A stretch of DNA of 57,820 bases, from positions 1-57,820 of the forward strand of contig JAFSRQ010000066.1 in the NCBI GenBank assembly GCA_017446055.1, in the 5' to 3' direction. Shown here piece by piece: positions 6,420 to 14,554 of the stretch. The notes below the pieces were generated by a model that was given only the letters and a program-made list of their open reading frames with translations, ran no database searches and was not told the DNA's origin. Origin of the DNA: Synergistaceae bacterium. GTDB lineage: Bacteria > Synergistota > Synergistia > Synergistales > Aminobacteriaceae. The position numbers and the translations under genes were made by a program. Position 1 is the first letter of the stretch, and the number at the start of each line of letters is the position of its first letter.

Positions 6420-8543
6420 TTGAGGCTGAAAAAATTTTCCGTAGCAATCTTCATCCTCTTTGTTTCTGCAACTTCACTCTATGCTTCGGGCATTTACGAC
6501 TCTGATCCGGGCTTCTCGCCTTATTACGCAGGGTCGGTGAAGAGCAGTGTGCTTAGTGATGCATTGTCCGAGCTGAACTATATACGCTGGCTTATTGGCG
6601 TTCCGAACAATGTCGTCCTCGACTCCGAATACACACGAAAAGCCCAGCACGGCGCGGTTCTCCTTGACGCTATTGACACGATTACTCACACACCCGGCAG
6701 GCCTTCAGACATGAGCGAGTCATTCTACGAGCTAGGCTATGACGCAACTACCCACGGGAATATAGCCCTCTCGAAAATCTACAGCGGCTCAGAATCACAC
6801 GGCAATATCACCCTGAGTTACAGCACGAAAATGTACATGGACGACTCTGACAGCTCGAACATTTCAGCGTTAGGCCACAGAAGATGGCTCATGAATCCCC
6901 GCATGAAACGCACGGGCTTCGGCATAAGCACTCGCAGGGGCTATGAGGTTACGTATGTCATTGAGGAGTTCGGAGACGACTCTGACGTTCTGACTCAGGA
7001 AGAATATTCACGCTATCTTGAGTGGCTCAAGTGGCCGGTTTCGGACGAATATATCACATGGCCGACCGGAAAACACCCTCACCCCCTCACGTATTTTGAC
7101 GCTGGCACGGCATGGTCTGTTACGCTCAACAGCAATGTGTTCGACAAATGCAACGCCTCATCAGTCAGAGTGAGTCTTGTCCGTGTGTCTGACGGAAAAA
7201 CGTGGAACTTCGGTTCTTCATCCGGCAGCAGCGGATACTACAACATAGCTCCCAACAATGTGGCTTATGATGAATGCATAATCTTCCGGCCCGATGGTGT
7301 GTCAGCCTACAACAGCGGAGAGACTTGGCGAGCGGAAATTTCCGGCCTCACACGCAAGGACGGCGGCGCGGGAAATATATCGTTCACAGTAACATTCACC
7401 GACAGCTCCACAGGCTACGAGGAAGACAGGCCATCACCAACACCGAATCAGCCAACACCGAATCAGAATGGCAGAAGCGATTCAGAAAGCGGAGGCTGTG
7501 AGTCAGGATTGGGATTCATGGCTGTGGTTGCTGTGATTGTGTTACCGGGAATCAGGCGGAGGAAGTCAGCTGCTCTTCTTGCTGTGACTGCCCTGTGCGT
7601 GATTGCTCTCCCGGTTTTTGCTGACGATGATATATACATCACCAAGCCGGGATTTTCACCCTACAGAGCCGGAACAGTGAAGCGTGAAGTCCTGTATGAG
7701 GCACTCGCTGAGGTCAACCGCGCCCGCCGCATAGCAGGAGTCCCCGACAACGTAACACTGAATGACGAATACACCCGCCGCGCACAGATGGGAGCAGTGC
7801 TTCTTGACGCAACAGACATACTCACGCATACCCCCTCGAAGCCTCACGACATGCCGCAGGATTTCTACGAGCTGGGCTATGACGCGACATCACACGGCAA
7901 CATCATGTACTCGAAATTGCGCAGAGGCTCAAAGTCTTGGGGGAATGTGAATCTCAGGGACACGACAAAAGGCTATATGGAGGACACTGACGGGCATAAT
8001 GTCGGCGCATTAGGTCATAGGAGGTGGCTGCTCAATCCCAGACTCAAGCAGGTAGGTTTCGGGATCAGCACACGCAGGGGCTACTCTGTTACGTATGTGA
8101 TAGAGGACTTCCCGCTCAAGAAGAGGAAACTGTCACGTGCGGAATACGCGCAATATCTAAACTGGCTGAAGTGGCCGATTGCTGACGAGTTCATCTCGTG
8201 GCCGTCGTCAAAGCACCCTCATCCGCTGGACTGGTTCGAGGCAAAAACGGCGTGGTCAGTAACGCTCAACAGCAATGTGTTCGGCAAGTGCGAGCCTGAG
8301 AGAGTCAGCGTGAGAATGACCCGGCTTAGTGACGGAAGGGTCTGGAACTTTGGCCGGGCCGGGAATGACGGGTATTTTGCGGTCTGCCCGGACAATGTAG
8401 CTTATGACGAGTGCCTGATATTCTGCCCGGATGACATCAAGAGTTACAGCAATGGGGAATATTGGCGCGTTGAGGTTGATGGTTTGACGCGGAAGAACGG
8501 CGGCGCAGGGAGCTTCACGTACACGGTGAGCTTCACGCAATGA
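6420..8543 (+). CDS. Fused double CAP-domain secreted protein with internal Synergist-CTERM
   Basis: TTG start at 6420 with GGAGG 8 nt upstream; 707 aa. The order is signal peptide (FSVAIFILFVSATSLYA), CAP/SCP-like domain 1 (ALGHRRWLMNPRMK), linker with TPNQPTPNQ, a Synergist-CTERM tail (SGGCESGLGF..., Cys360, then RRRK at 379-382), a second signal-peptide-like stretch (AALLAVTALCVIALPVFA, 384-401) and CAP domain 2 (ALGHRRWLLNPRLK). The two halves are clearly paralogous, sharing for example WSVTLNSNVF and GFGISTRRGY. The sequence reads as two tandem genes joined in frame, the stop after RRRK having been lost. Copy 2 has no CTERM of its own. CAP domains are extracellular; the bacterial function is usually unknown. 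Confidence 0.88.
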   Translation: MRLKKFSVAIFILFVSATSLYASGIYDSDPGFSPYYAGSVKSSVLSDALSELNYIRWLIGVPNNVVLDSEYTRKAQHGAVLLDAIDTITHTPGRPSDMSESFYELGYDATTHGNIALSKIYSGSESHGNITLSYSTKMYMDDSDSSNISALGHRRWLMNPRMKRTGFGISTRRGYEVTYVIEEFGDDSDVLTQEEYSRYLEWLKWPVSDEYITWPTGKHPHPLTYFDAGTAWSVTLNSNVFDKCNASSVRVSLVRVSDGKTWNFGSSSGSSGYYNIAPNNVAYDECIIFRPDGVSAYNSGETWRAEISGLTRKDGGAGNISFTVTFTDSSTGYEEDRPSPTPNQPTPNQNGRSDSESGGCESGLGFMAVVAVIVLPGIRRRKSAALLAVTALCVIALPVFADDDIYITKPGFSPYRAGTVKREVLYEALAEVNRARRIAGVPDNVTLNDEYTRRAQMGAVLLDATDILTHTPSKPHDMPQDFYELGYDATSHGNIMYSKLRRGSKSWGNVNLRDTTKGYMEDTDGHNVGALGHRRWLLNPRLKQVGFGISTRRGYSVTYVIEDFPLKKRKLSRAEYAQYLNWLKWPIADEFISWPSSKHPHPLDWFEAKTAWSVTLNSNVFGKCEPERVSVRMTRLSDGRVWNFGRAGNDGYFAVCPDNVAYDECLIFCPDDIKSYSNGEYWRVEVDGLTRKNGGAGSFTYTVSFTQ

Positions 8544-8724
8544 CGGAATGCAGGTAGTAGAGGAATGATTATTCACGCAGGGTTTACGCAAACGGAGCTT
8601 CACGCTATGACGGAATGCAGGTAGTGAGGAATGATTATTCACGCAAGGTTTACGCAGAGAGCTTCACGCTATGACGTAATGCAGGACATGAGAAATGATT
8701 GTTCCGGCAGGTTTCACACAATGA
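8528..8724 (+). repeat. Three direct repeats of about 66 bp at the 3' end of the CAP gene
   Basis: Units at 8528-8594, 8595-8658 and 8659-8724 each begin GAGCTTCACGC(A/T)ATGACG and contain GAATGATT and GCAGG/CAAGG-TTTACGC-like blocks. The first unit covers the last codons and stop of the CAP gene; the third is the most diverged. No credible gene lies in 8544-8803 apart from this repeat and the ribosome site of the next gene. Confidence 0.85.
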
Positions 8725-8803
8725 ATCAGGAATCCCATGAATGAGGACAGGGTAAAGTCTTCACTCGTTGGACAAATATATTCACAGGAGGCAAAGTTTC
8801 ACC

Positions 8804-9820
8804 ATGAAGAAACACGCAGCAATTCTCGCAGCAGCAGTACTCGCAGTATCAGCAGTGGCAGCATTCGCCGCAACGGACGCGCTTGTGGGGGCGTGCATCT
8901 ACAAGTTCGATGACACGTTCATGACCGGTGTCCGCAACGCAATGCGCGCAGAGATGGACAAGCAGGGCGGGGAGCTTGAGATAGTCGACAGCCAGAACCG
9001 CCAGCCCACCCAGAATGACCAGGTCGACGCTTACATCTCCAAAGGCGCGAACGCCCTCATCGTCAACCCGGTCGACAGGACAGCCGCAGAGCCCCTCATG
9101 CAGAAGGCCAAAGCTGAAGGTCTCCCCATCGTTTTCGTGAACCGTGAGCCTTACGCCGAAGTCATGAACGCTTACGACAAAATCTGGTACGTTGGCGCAA
9201 AGGCAGAGGAGTCCGGCACTCAGTCAGGCCAGATCATCGCGGACTACTTCAAGGCCAACCCAAAGGCTGACCGCAACGGCGACGGCAAAATCCAGTACAT
9301 CATGATTCGCGGCGAGCAGGGGCATCAGGACGCTACACTCCGCACAGAGTACTCAACGAAGGCCATGAAGGACGCAGGCTTCGAGATTGTCGAGCTGGGC
9401 AACGACACCGCCAACTGGGACAAGGTTCAGGCGACCGACAAGATGAAGGGCTTCATCTCAGCGGTAGGAATCGACAACATCGAGGCAGTCCTCGCCAACA
9501 ATGACGACATGGCACTTGGGGCAATCGAGGCTCTGAAGGCTGAAGGCTACAACATGGGCGACCCAGCGAAGTACATTCCTGTTGTCGGTGTTGACGCTAC
9601 AGCACCCGCGCTTGAGGCAATGAAGGACGGCTCAATGCTCGGTACAGTCCTCAATGACGCGGACAACCAGGGCTTTGCGGCAGTACGTGTTGCGGTAATC
9701 GCGGCTGATGACAAGCCCGTAACAGAAGAGGCAATCGGCTACAAGATCACAGACGGCAAATATGTCTGGATACCCTACAGGCCGGTAACAGTCGACAACT
9801 ACAAAGAGTTCATGAAATAA
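8804..9820 (+). CDS. mglB: Galactose/methyl-galactoside ABC transporter substrate-binding protein
   Basis: ATG 8804 follows AGGAGG; an in-frame start at 8768 lacks one. The protein is 338 aa with a signal peptide (MKKHAAILAAAVLAVSAVAAFA). The periplasmic-binding fold shows MglB hallmarks: the calcium loop DRNGDGKIQY, TANWDKVQA with the sugar-stacking Trp, and ANNDDMALGAIEALKA. It should bind galactose or glucose in the periplasm and deliver it to MglAC. A terminator follows and then a second mglB, so this copy is probably made in excess of the membrane parts. Confidence 0.93.
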   Translation: MKKHAAILAAAVLAVSAVAAFAATDALVGACIYKFDDTFMTGVRNAMRAEMDKQGGELEIVDSQNRQPTQNDQVDAYISKGANALIVNPVDRTAAEPLMQKAKAEGLPIVFVNREPYAEVMNAYDKIWYVGAKAEESGTQSGQIIADYFKANPKADRNGDGKIQYIMIRGEQGHQDATLRTEYSTKAMKDAGFEIVELGNDTANWDKVQATDKMKGFISAVGIDNIEAVLANNDDMALGAIEALKAEGYNMGDPAKYIPVVGVDATAPALEAMKDGSMLGTVLNDADNQGFAAVRVAVIAADDKPVTEEAIGYKITDGKYVWIPYRPVTVDNYKEFMK

Positions 9821-9838
9821 GCAGAAGGATTGATGACT

Positions 9839-9868
9839 GCCCCCGTTTGAATTTGCGGCGGGGGTTTT
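9839..9868 (+). terminator. Intra-operon terminator between the two mglB genes
   Basis: CCCCCG (9840-9845) pairs with CGGGGG (9859-9864), followed by TTTT. It lies 20 nt after mglB copy 1 and 26 nt before copy 2. The T tract is short, so partial termination that lowers expression of downstream genes is plausible. Confidence 0.7.
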
Positions 9869-9893
9869 CCCATTGTTATGGAGGTGAATTTTC

Positions 9894-10883
9894 TTGCGTA
9901 AAGTTTTTGTGATGACACTGGCACTTGTTCTCGCGCTGGCTTCTTGTTCTTTTGCTGACGGGGTGAAGATAGGCGCGGGCATTTACAGGTTCAATGACGC
10001 ATTCATGCTGAGATTCCGCAATGCTATGACGGCTGAGAGTGAGAAGCTCGGAGCAACGATTGAGATTGCTGACGGAAGAGACGACCAGAATACCCAAGAC
10101 GCACAGATTGACGGGTTTCTGTCGGGTGATGTCAATGTGCTGATAGTGAATCTTGTTGACCGCATGGCCGCTCAGTCAGTGGTCGACAAAGCCAAGTCAG
10201 CCAACATTCCCGTAGTATTCATCAACCGTGAACCCTCTCTTGAAGTCCTGAACACTTACGACAAGGCTTATTACGTCGGGGCAAAAGCAGAGGAATCGGG
10301 CGTATTCTCAGGCCAGCTCATAGCCGAATACTTCAAGTCCCACCCGGAAGCCGACAAGAACCACGATGGCAAGTTACAGTTCATACTCCTCAAGGGTCAG
10401 AACGGCCATCAGGATATGATTCTGCGGTCAAAACATTCCGTCGAGACCATCAGGGACGCGGGGATTGAGCCTGTTGAACTGGCAAGCGCAATAGCAAACT
10501 GGGACAAGCTCGAAGCCATGAAGATTATGAACGCGTTTATCATGTCCATCGGCCCGGAGAATATCGAGGCTGTAATCGCGAACAATGACGAGATGGCACT
10601 CGGAGCAATTGAGGCACTCAAGGCACAGGACTACAACACGGGCAATCCTGAGATGTACATTCCTGTTGTGGGTGTTGACGCTAACGCCTCGGCTCTTGAG
10701 GCTATGGACAGGGGCGAGATGCTGGGGACGGTGCTGAATGACGCGGACAATCAGGGAATCGCGGCTGTGAGGCTGGCGGTTGCTCTGGCGGGCGGCAAGG
10801 ACATTAGTGCAGCCGGCTACCCTGTTACGGACGGAAAATATATCTGGATACCGTACCAGAAAGTTTTAACTAGCGAGAGGTGA
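9894..10883 (+). CDS. mglB: Second galactose-type substrate-binding protein (MglB paralog)
   Basis: TTG start with GGAGGTGA 6 nt upstream; 329 aa with a short signal peptide (MRKVFVMTLALVLALASCSFA). It is colinear with the preceding MglB: DKNHDGKLQF calcium loop, IANWDKLEA, ANNDEMALGAIEALKA and LGTVLNDADNQG. It is clearly diverged, so not a very recent copy. It lies 6 nt before mglA. Two binding proteins feeding one permease usually widen the sugar range or affinity; which sugars cannot be told from sequence. Confidence 0.9.
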   Translation: MRKVFVMTLALVLALASCSFADGVKIGAGIYRFNDAFMLRFRNAMTAESEKLGATIEIADGRDDQNTQDAQIDGFLSGDVNVLIVNLVDRMAAQSVVDKAKSANIPVVFINREPSLEVLNTYDKAYYVGAKAEESGVFSGQLIAEYFKSHPEADKNHDGKLQFILLKGQNGHQDMILRSKHSVETIRDAGIEPVELASAIANWDKLEAMKIMNAFIMSIGPENIEAVIANNDEMALGAIEALKAQDYNTGNPEMYIPVVGVDANASALEAMDRGEMLGTVLNDADNQGIAAVRLAVALAGGKDISAAGYPVTDGKYIWIPYQKVLTSER

Positions 10884-10889
10884 GAAGAA

Positions 10890-12422
10890 GTGAGCGAATA
10901 TTTGCTTGAGATGAAGAACATCACCAAGACATTCCCCGGCGTTAAAGCCCTCGACAATGTCAATCTCAATGTCCGCAGAGGCACGGTTCACGCCCTCATG
11001 GGTGAAAACGGCGCAGGGAAATCCACGCTCATGAAGTGCCTGTTCGGAATCTATGAGCCTGACGGAGGGGAGATTTTCCTTGAGGGGAAGAAAGCCTCGA
11101 TACACTCAGCGCGTCAGGCAATGGATCAGGGTATCGCGATGGTTCACCAGGAGCTTCACCCGATAAGATTCCGCTCGGTCATGGAGAATGTCTACTTGGG
11201 GAGATTTCCCGGCCACATGGGAGTCGTCGACCACAAAGCCATGTACGAGAAGACGAAAGCACTCTTTGATGACTTGGAGCTTGATGTTGACCCGTTAGCT
11301 TTGGCGGGGGAACAGTCAGCGGCAATACTTCAGATGATGGAAATCGCAAGGGCTGTTGACATGAAAGCGAAGATAATAATCCTTGACGAGCCAACTAGCT
11401 CACTGTCAGACCGTGAAGTTGACCACCTCTTCAAGATAATCAACCGTCTCCGCGCTCAGGGCGTGGCGTTCGTGTACATCTCCCACAAGATGAAGGAGAT
11501 ACTGGAGATTTCGGACGAGATTACGGTCATGAGGGACGGTACGTATGTCGGGACATGGCCGGTAACAGACGCAAACGGCGAGAAGCTCACGATAGACTTC
11601 ATCATAAAGCCGATGGTCGGGCGTGAGATGACCAACCAGTTCCCGCCGAGAGAAGGCAAGCCGTCAGATGAAGTTGTCCTGAAGGTCGAGAATGTATGTT
11701 CACCGCTGAAGAAGTCATTTCAGAACGTCAGCTTTGAGCTTCACAAGCAGGAGATTCTTGGGATTGGCGGTCTTGTCGGCGCACAGAGGACGGAATTTGT
11801 CGAGGCACTTTTCGGACTCAGGGGCATTGCGTCAGGGGAAATCACCCTCAGCGGCAAAACGTACACGAACAAATCGCCGGGCTTCGCGAAATCACGGGGG
11901 CTTGCCCTGCTTACGGAAGAGAGACGTGCGACAGGAATCTTCGGCATCCTTCCCATTCTCGAAAATACTGTAATCGCCAATCAGCGCAATTATGCCCACT
12001 TCGGAGTCCTTAATGACAGCCGGAGAAAGTCTGACGCTGATACCGAGTGCAGGAAGCTCAACGTCAAGACTCCCTCATTGAACACGCTGATACAGAATCT
12101 CTCAGGCGGTAACCAGCAAAAGGTGTTGATTGCGCGGTGGCTTCTGACGAACTCGGACATACTGATTCTCGACGAGCCTACGAGGGGTATCGATGTCGGA
12201 GCGAAGTACGAGATCTACAACATCATGCTTGAACAGATAGCGCAGGGAAAGAGCATAATCATGATTTCGTCGGAGATGCCTGAACTTATGGGAATGTCTG
12301 ACAGAATCATGGTCATGTGCGAAGGAAGGGTAACGGGCTTCCTCAGCAAAGGGGAATACTCGCAGGAAAAAATCATGGCGTACGCGACACAGTTTGCGGG
12401 CCGGAAAGACTCAGCGGCATAA
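10890..12422 (+). CDS. mglA: Galactose/methyl-galactoside ABC transporter ATP-binding protein
   Basis: GTG start preceded by AGAGGTGAG; 510 aa with two fused ABC domains. Domain 1 has Walker A GENGAGKST (38-46), Walker B IIILDEPTSSLS, and an unusual signature region (GEQSAAILQMMEIARA) instead of LSxxQxQM. Domain 2 has the degenerate Walker A GLVGAQRTE typical of the MglA/RbsA/XylG family, an intact LSGGNQQKV and ILILDEPTRGIDVGA. LHKQEILGIGGLVGA and TEERRATGI closely follow MglA. It energises uptake with MglC. Confidence 0.94.
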   Translation: MSEYLLEMKNITKTFPGVKALDNVNLNVRRGTVHALMGENGAGKSTLMKCLFGIYEPDGGEIFLEGKKASIHSARQAMDQGIAMVHQELHPIRFRSVMENVYLGRFPGHMGVVDHKAMYEKTKALFDDLELDVDPLALAGEQSAAILQMMEIARAVDMKAKIIILDEPTSSLSDREVDHLFKIINRLRAQGVAFVYISHKMKEILEISDEITVMRDGTYVGTWPVTDANGEKLTIDFIIKPMVGREMTNQFPPREGKPSDEVVLKVENVCSPLKKSFQNVSFELHKQEILGIGGLVGAQRTEFVEALFGLRGIASGEITLSGKTYTNKSPGFAKSRGLALLTEERRATGIFGILPILENTVIANQRNYAHFGVLNDSRRKSDADTECRKLNVKTPSLNTLIQNLSGGNQQKVLIARWLLTNSDILILDEPTRGIDVGAKYEIYNIMLEQIAQGKSIIMISSEMPELMGMSDRIMVMCEGRVTGFLSKGEYSQEKIMAYATQFAGRKDSAA

Positions 12423-12443
12423 CAAGGAGGACAAGAAAGAATC

Positions 12444-13664
12444 ATGGCTAACACATCACGTTCAAAGCGTCTCATGACGACCGGGGGATTAATATTCCTC
12501 GCGCTAGGTGTAATTCTCTATTTCGCGAAAGAGCCGATGGGTCTCAACCGCAAGATATATGACCTTCCCATATTCCTCATCATCATAGGGATCTGCTTCG
12601 CGGTCAAAGGCTTCATGGCCAGAGAGAAAACAGAGGAAGAAGCCGCCCTCGCCGGGAAGAATCTCACGGAGTTTCTCGCCAACAACGCAATACTCATCGC
12701 AATGTTGGTGCTTGTTGTGGTGATATGCATACTTCAGCCGCGCTTCATGCAGATACGAGTCGCCCTCGACATTCTCACACAGTCGTCAACCAAGCTCATA
12801 ATGGCACTGGGAATATGCTTCGCGCTGTTAATCGCAGGTACTGACCTCTCAGCCGGACGCATGGTAGGACTCGCGGCGGTAATCTCGGCCTCGATGATGC
12901 AGACTGCGACATACGCCAACCGTTTCTTCCCCGACCTTCCGCAGGTGGCAGTGTGGATACCGATAGTTGCGGCGGTGGTTGCGTGCATGGTCTGCGGCGC
13001 GCTTAACGGCTTCCTTGTGGCGAAATACGAGATGCACCCGTTCATTGCGACTCTTGCGACTCAGGTCATGATTTACGGAGCCTGCTCACTGTACTTCGAC
13101 ATGCCCCCCAACAACTCCCAGCCCATCGGAGGAATCAGGCCTGACTTTGCGCAGATAGGCCAGCTGAGACTGTTCAGCGGACTGTGGAAGGGATTTCCCG
13201 GGATAAGCATACTGATTCCCATCTCAATAGTAATCTGCATAGCCATCTGGTTTATCCTGAACAAGACGGTATTCGGGAAGAACGTCTACGCTATCGGCGG
13301 CAACCGTGAGGCGGCGGTCGTGGCGGGCATCAACGTCTTCCGTAACATCATGTTCATCTTCATCCTTGCGTCGTTCCTTTACGGCATCGCTGGTGTTCTT
13401 GAGGCGGCAAGGACGGCAGGAGCCACGAACAATTACGGCAACGGCTACGAGACTGACGCGATTGCGGCGTGTGTTGTGGGCGGCGTGTCAATGAGCGGCG
13501 GTATCGGCAAGGTCGGAGGAATCGTGATGGGCGTGCTGATATTTACGGTCATTCAGTACGGCTTGCAGTTCATCAACGTCTCGCCAATGTGGCAGCAGGT
13601 CATCAAGGGCGTAATCATTGCGGTTGCGGTTGCGATTGACCTGACGAAGTACCGCAGGAAGTAA
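12444..13664 (+). CDS. mglC: Galactose/methyl-galactoside ABC transporter permease
   Basis: ATG start with AAGGAGG upstream; 406 aa. Many hydrophobic segments carry MglC landmarks: ALGICFALLIAGTDLSAGRMVGLAAVI, NKTVFGKNVYAIGGNREAA (the loop that contacts the ATPase) and VVGGVSMSGGIGKVGG. An extra N-terminal membrane pair precedes the conserved permease core. It ends the mgl operon and is followed by a strong terminator. Confidence 0.94.
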   Translation: MANTSRSKRLMTTGGLIFLALGVILYFAKEPMGLNRKIYDLPIFLIIIGICFAVKGFMAREKTEEEAALAGKNLTEFLANNAILIAMLVLVVVICILQPRFMQIRVALDILTQSSTKLIMALGICFALLIAGTDLSAGRMVGLAAVISASMMQTATYANRFFPDLPQVAVWIPIVAAVVACMVCGALNGFLVAKYEMHPFIATLATQVMIYGACSLYFDMPPNNSQPIGGIRPDFAQIGQLRLFSGLWKGFPGISILIPISIVICIAIWFILNKTVFGKNVYAIGGNREAAVVAGINVFRNIMFIFILASFLYGIAGVLEAARTAGATNNYGNGYETDAIAACVVGGVSMSGGIGKVGGIVMGVLIFTVIQYGLQFINVSPMWQQVIKGVIIAVAVAIDLTKYRRK

Positions 13665-13678
13665 ACCAGACGTGTACA

Positions 13679-13710
13679 GACCTCTCTCAGTCATGGGGGA
13701 GGTTTTTATT
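13679..13710 (+). terminator. Terminator of the mgl operon
   Basis: ACCTC-CTC pairs with GGG-GAGGT around the loop AGTCAT, then GTTTTTATTTT. It lies 15 nt after the mglC stop. Confidence 0.8.
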
Positions 13711-13734
13711 TTACGCTAAGGAGGAGTTAGCATA

Positions 13735-14478
13735 ATGTGCAGAAAGTTGACGGCTGTAACGTTCATTCTATCGGTGTTTCTGCTGCCTGCGTTTGTTGCA
13801 TACGGTGATACTACACTCATGGATGCTGCAAAGCGTGGTAGCTATAAGGCTGTGGAGGAATTACTGAAGTCAGGCGCGGACGTGAACGCTAAGGACGAGT
13901 ACGGCGCGACGGCGTTAATGTATGCAGCATTTTATTCTGGGAACACAGAAACAGTAGAATTACTCCTGAAGCACGGGGCAAATGTCAACGCTAAAGATAA
14001 TGACAACGGAACGGCTTTAATGTCGGCGGCATCTGGTGGGAAAACAGAAATAGCAAAATTACTTCTGCAACATGGCGCGAATGTCAACGCTAAAGACAAA
14101 TTCGGTGCTACGGCGTTAATGTATGCGGCAATGGAGGGGCACCAACCAGAACTAGTCAACATACTCATAGAGGCCGGCGCAAACGTGAACACCAGAGACC
14201 GTGACGGCGGCACAGCTCTTATGCGCGGGGCAGGCAGCTTTGGCGATGATCGCAGCAATAATGACGATAACGCCTCAGGAATCGTAAGCGCGCTCCTAAA
14301 GGCAGGCGCACACGTCAACCTTAAGATGACGGGCGGTGTTACGAAAGGCTGGAATGCGCTCATGTTCGCAGAGTTTGCAGGGAACACCAAGACAATATCT
14401 ATCTTGCGGAAAGCGGGTGCTTCAGGAAAGCTGACCCCAAAACAGCGTGAGGAATATGATAAATACATTAGGGATTGA
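13735..14478 (+). CDS. Secreted ankyrin-repeat protein
   Basis: ATG with AAGGAGGAG upstream; 247 aa. A signal peptide (LTAVTFILSVFLLPAFVAYG) leads to about six ankyrin repeats with regular GADVNAKDEYGATALMYAA-type units, then a short charged C-terminus. Ankyrin repeats bind proteins, and export suggests a periplasmic or surface partner. It has its own ribosome site and terminator. The last codons lie in a 20-nt near-copy of the mglC 3' end. Partner unknown. Confidence 0.85.
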   Translation: MCRKLTAVTFILSVFLLPAFVAYGDTTLMDAAKRGSYKAVEELLKSGADVNAKDEYGATALMYAAFYSGNTETVELLLKHGANVNAKDNDNGTALMSAASGGKTEIAKLLLQHGANVNAKDKFGATALMYAAMEGHQPELVNILIEAGANVNTRDRDGGTALMRGAGSFGDDRSNNDDNASGIVSALLKAGAHVNLKMTGGVTKGWNALMFAEFAGNTKTISILRKAGASGKLTPKQREEYDKYIRD

Positions 14479-14492
14479 CCTCACGAAGTACC
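14473..14492 (+). repeat. 20-nt near-copy of the mglC 3' end after the ankyrin gene
   Basis: GATTGACCTCACGAAGTACC here matches 13634-13653 (GATTGACCTGACGAAGTACC, inside the end of mglC) at 19 of 20 positions. The two copies flank the ankyrin gene, as a target or recombination duplication would. Confidence 0.7.
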
Positions 14493-14516
14493 AATCACTT
14501 AGTGTGAGAAATGAAG

Positions 14517-14549
14517 TCCCCCGGTTGATGAGGCCGGGGGATTTTTTTT
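14517..14549 (+). terminator. Terminator of the ankyrin gene
   Basis: TCCCCCGG pairs with CCGGGGGA around TTGATGAGG, then eight T. The next gene, ending at 14555, is convergent. Confidence 0.9.
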
Positions 14550-14554
14550 GTGCG

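Noticed and set aside
8544-8760. Short peptides in the 66-bp repeats (for example a 19-codon frame)
   Set aside because: No conserved coding frame across the three copies and no ribosome site.
13932-14468. Minus-strand 178-codon ORF opposite the ankyrin gene
   Set aside because: It mirrors the ankyrin repeat periodicity and is a shadow ORF.
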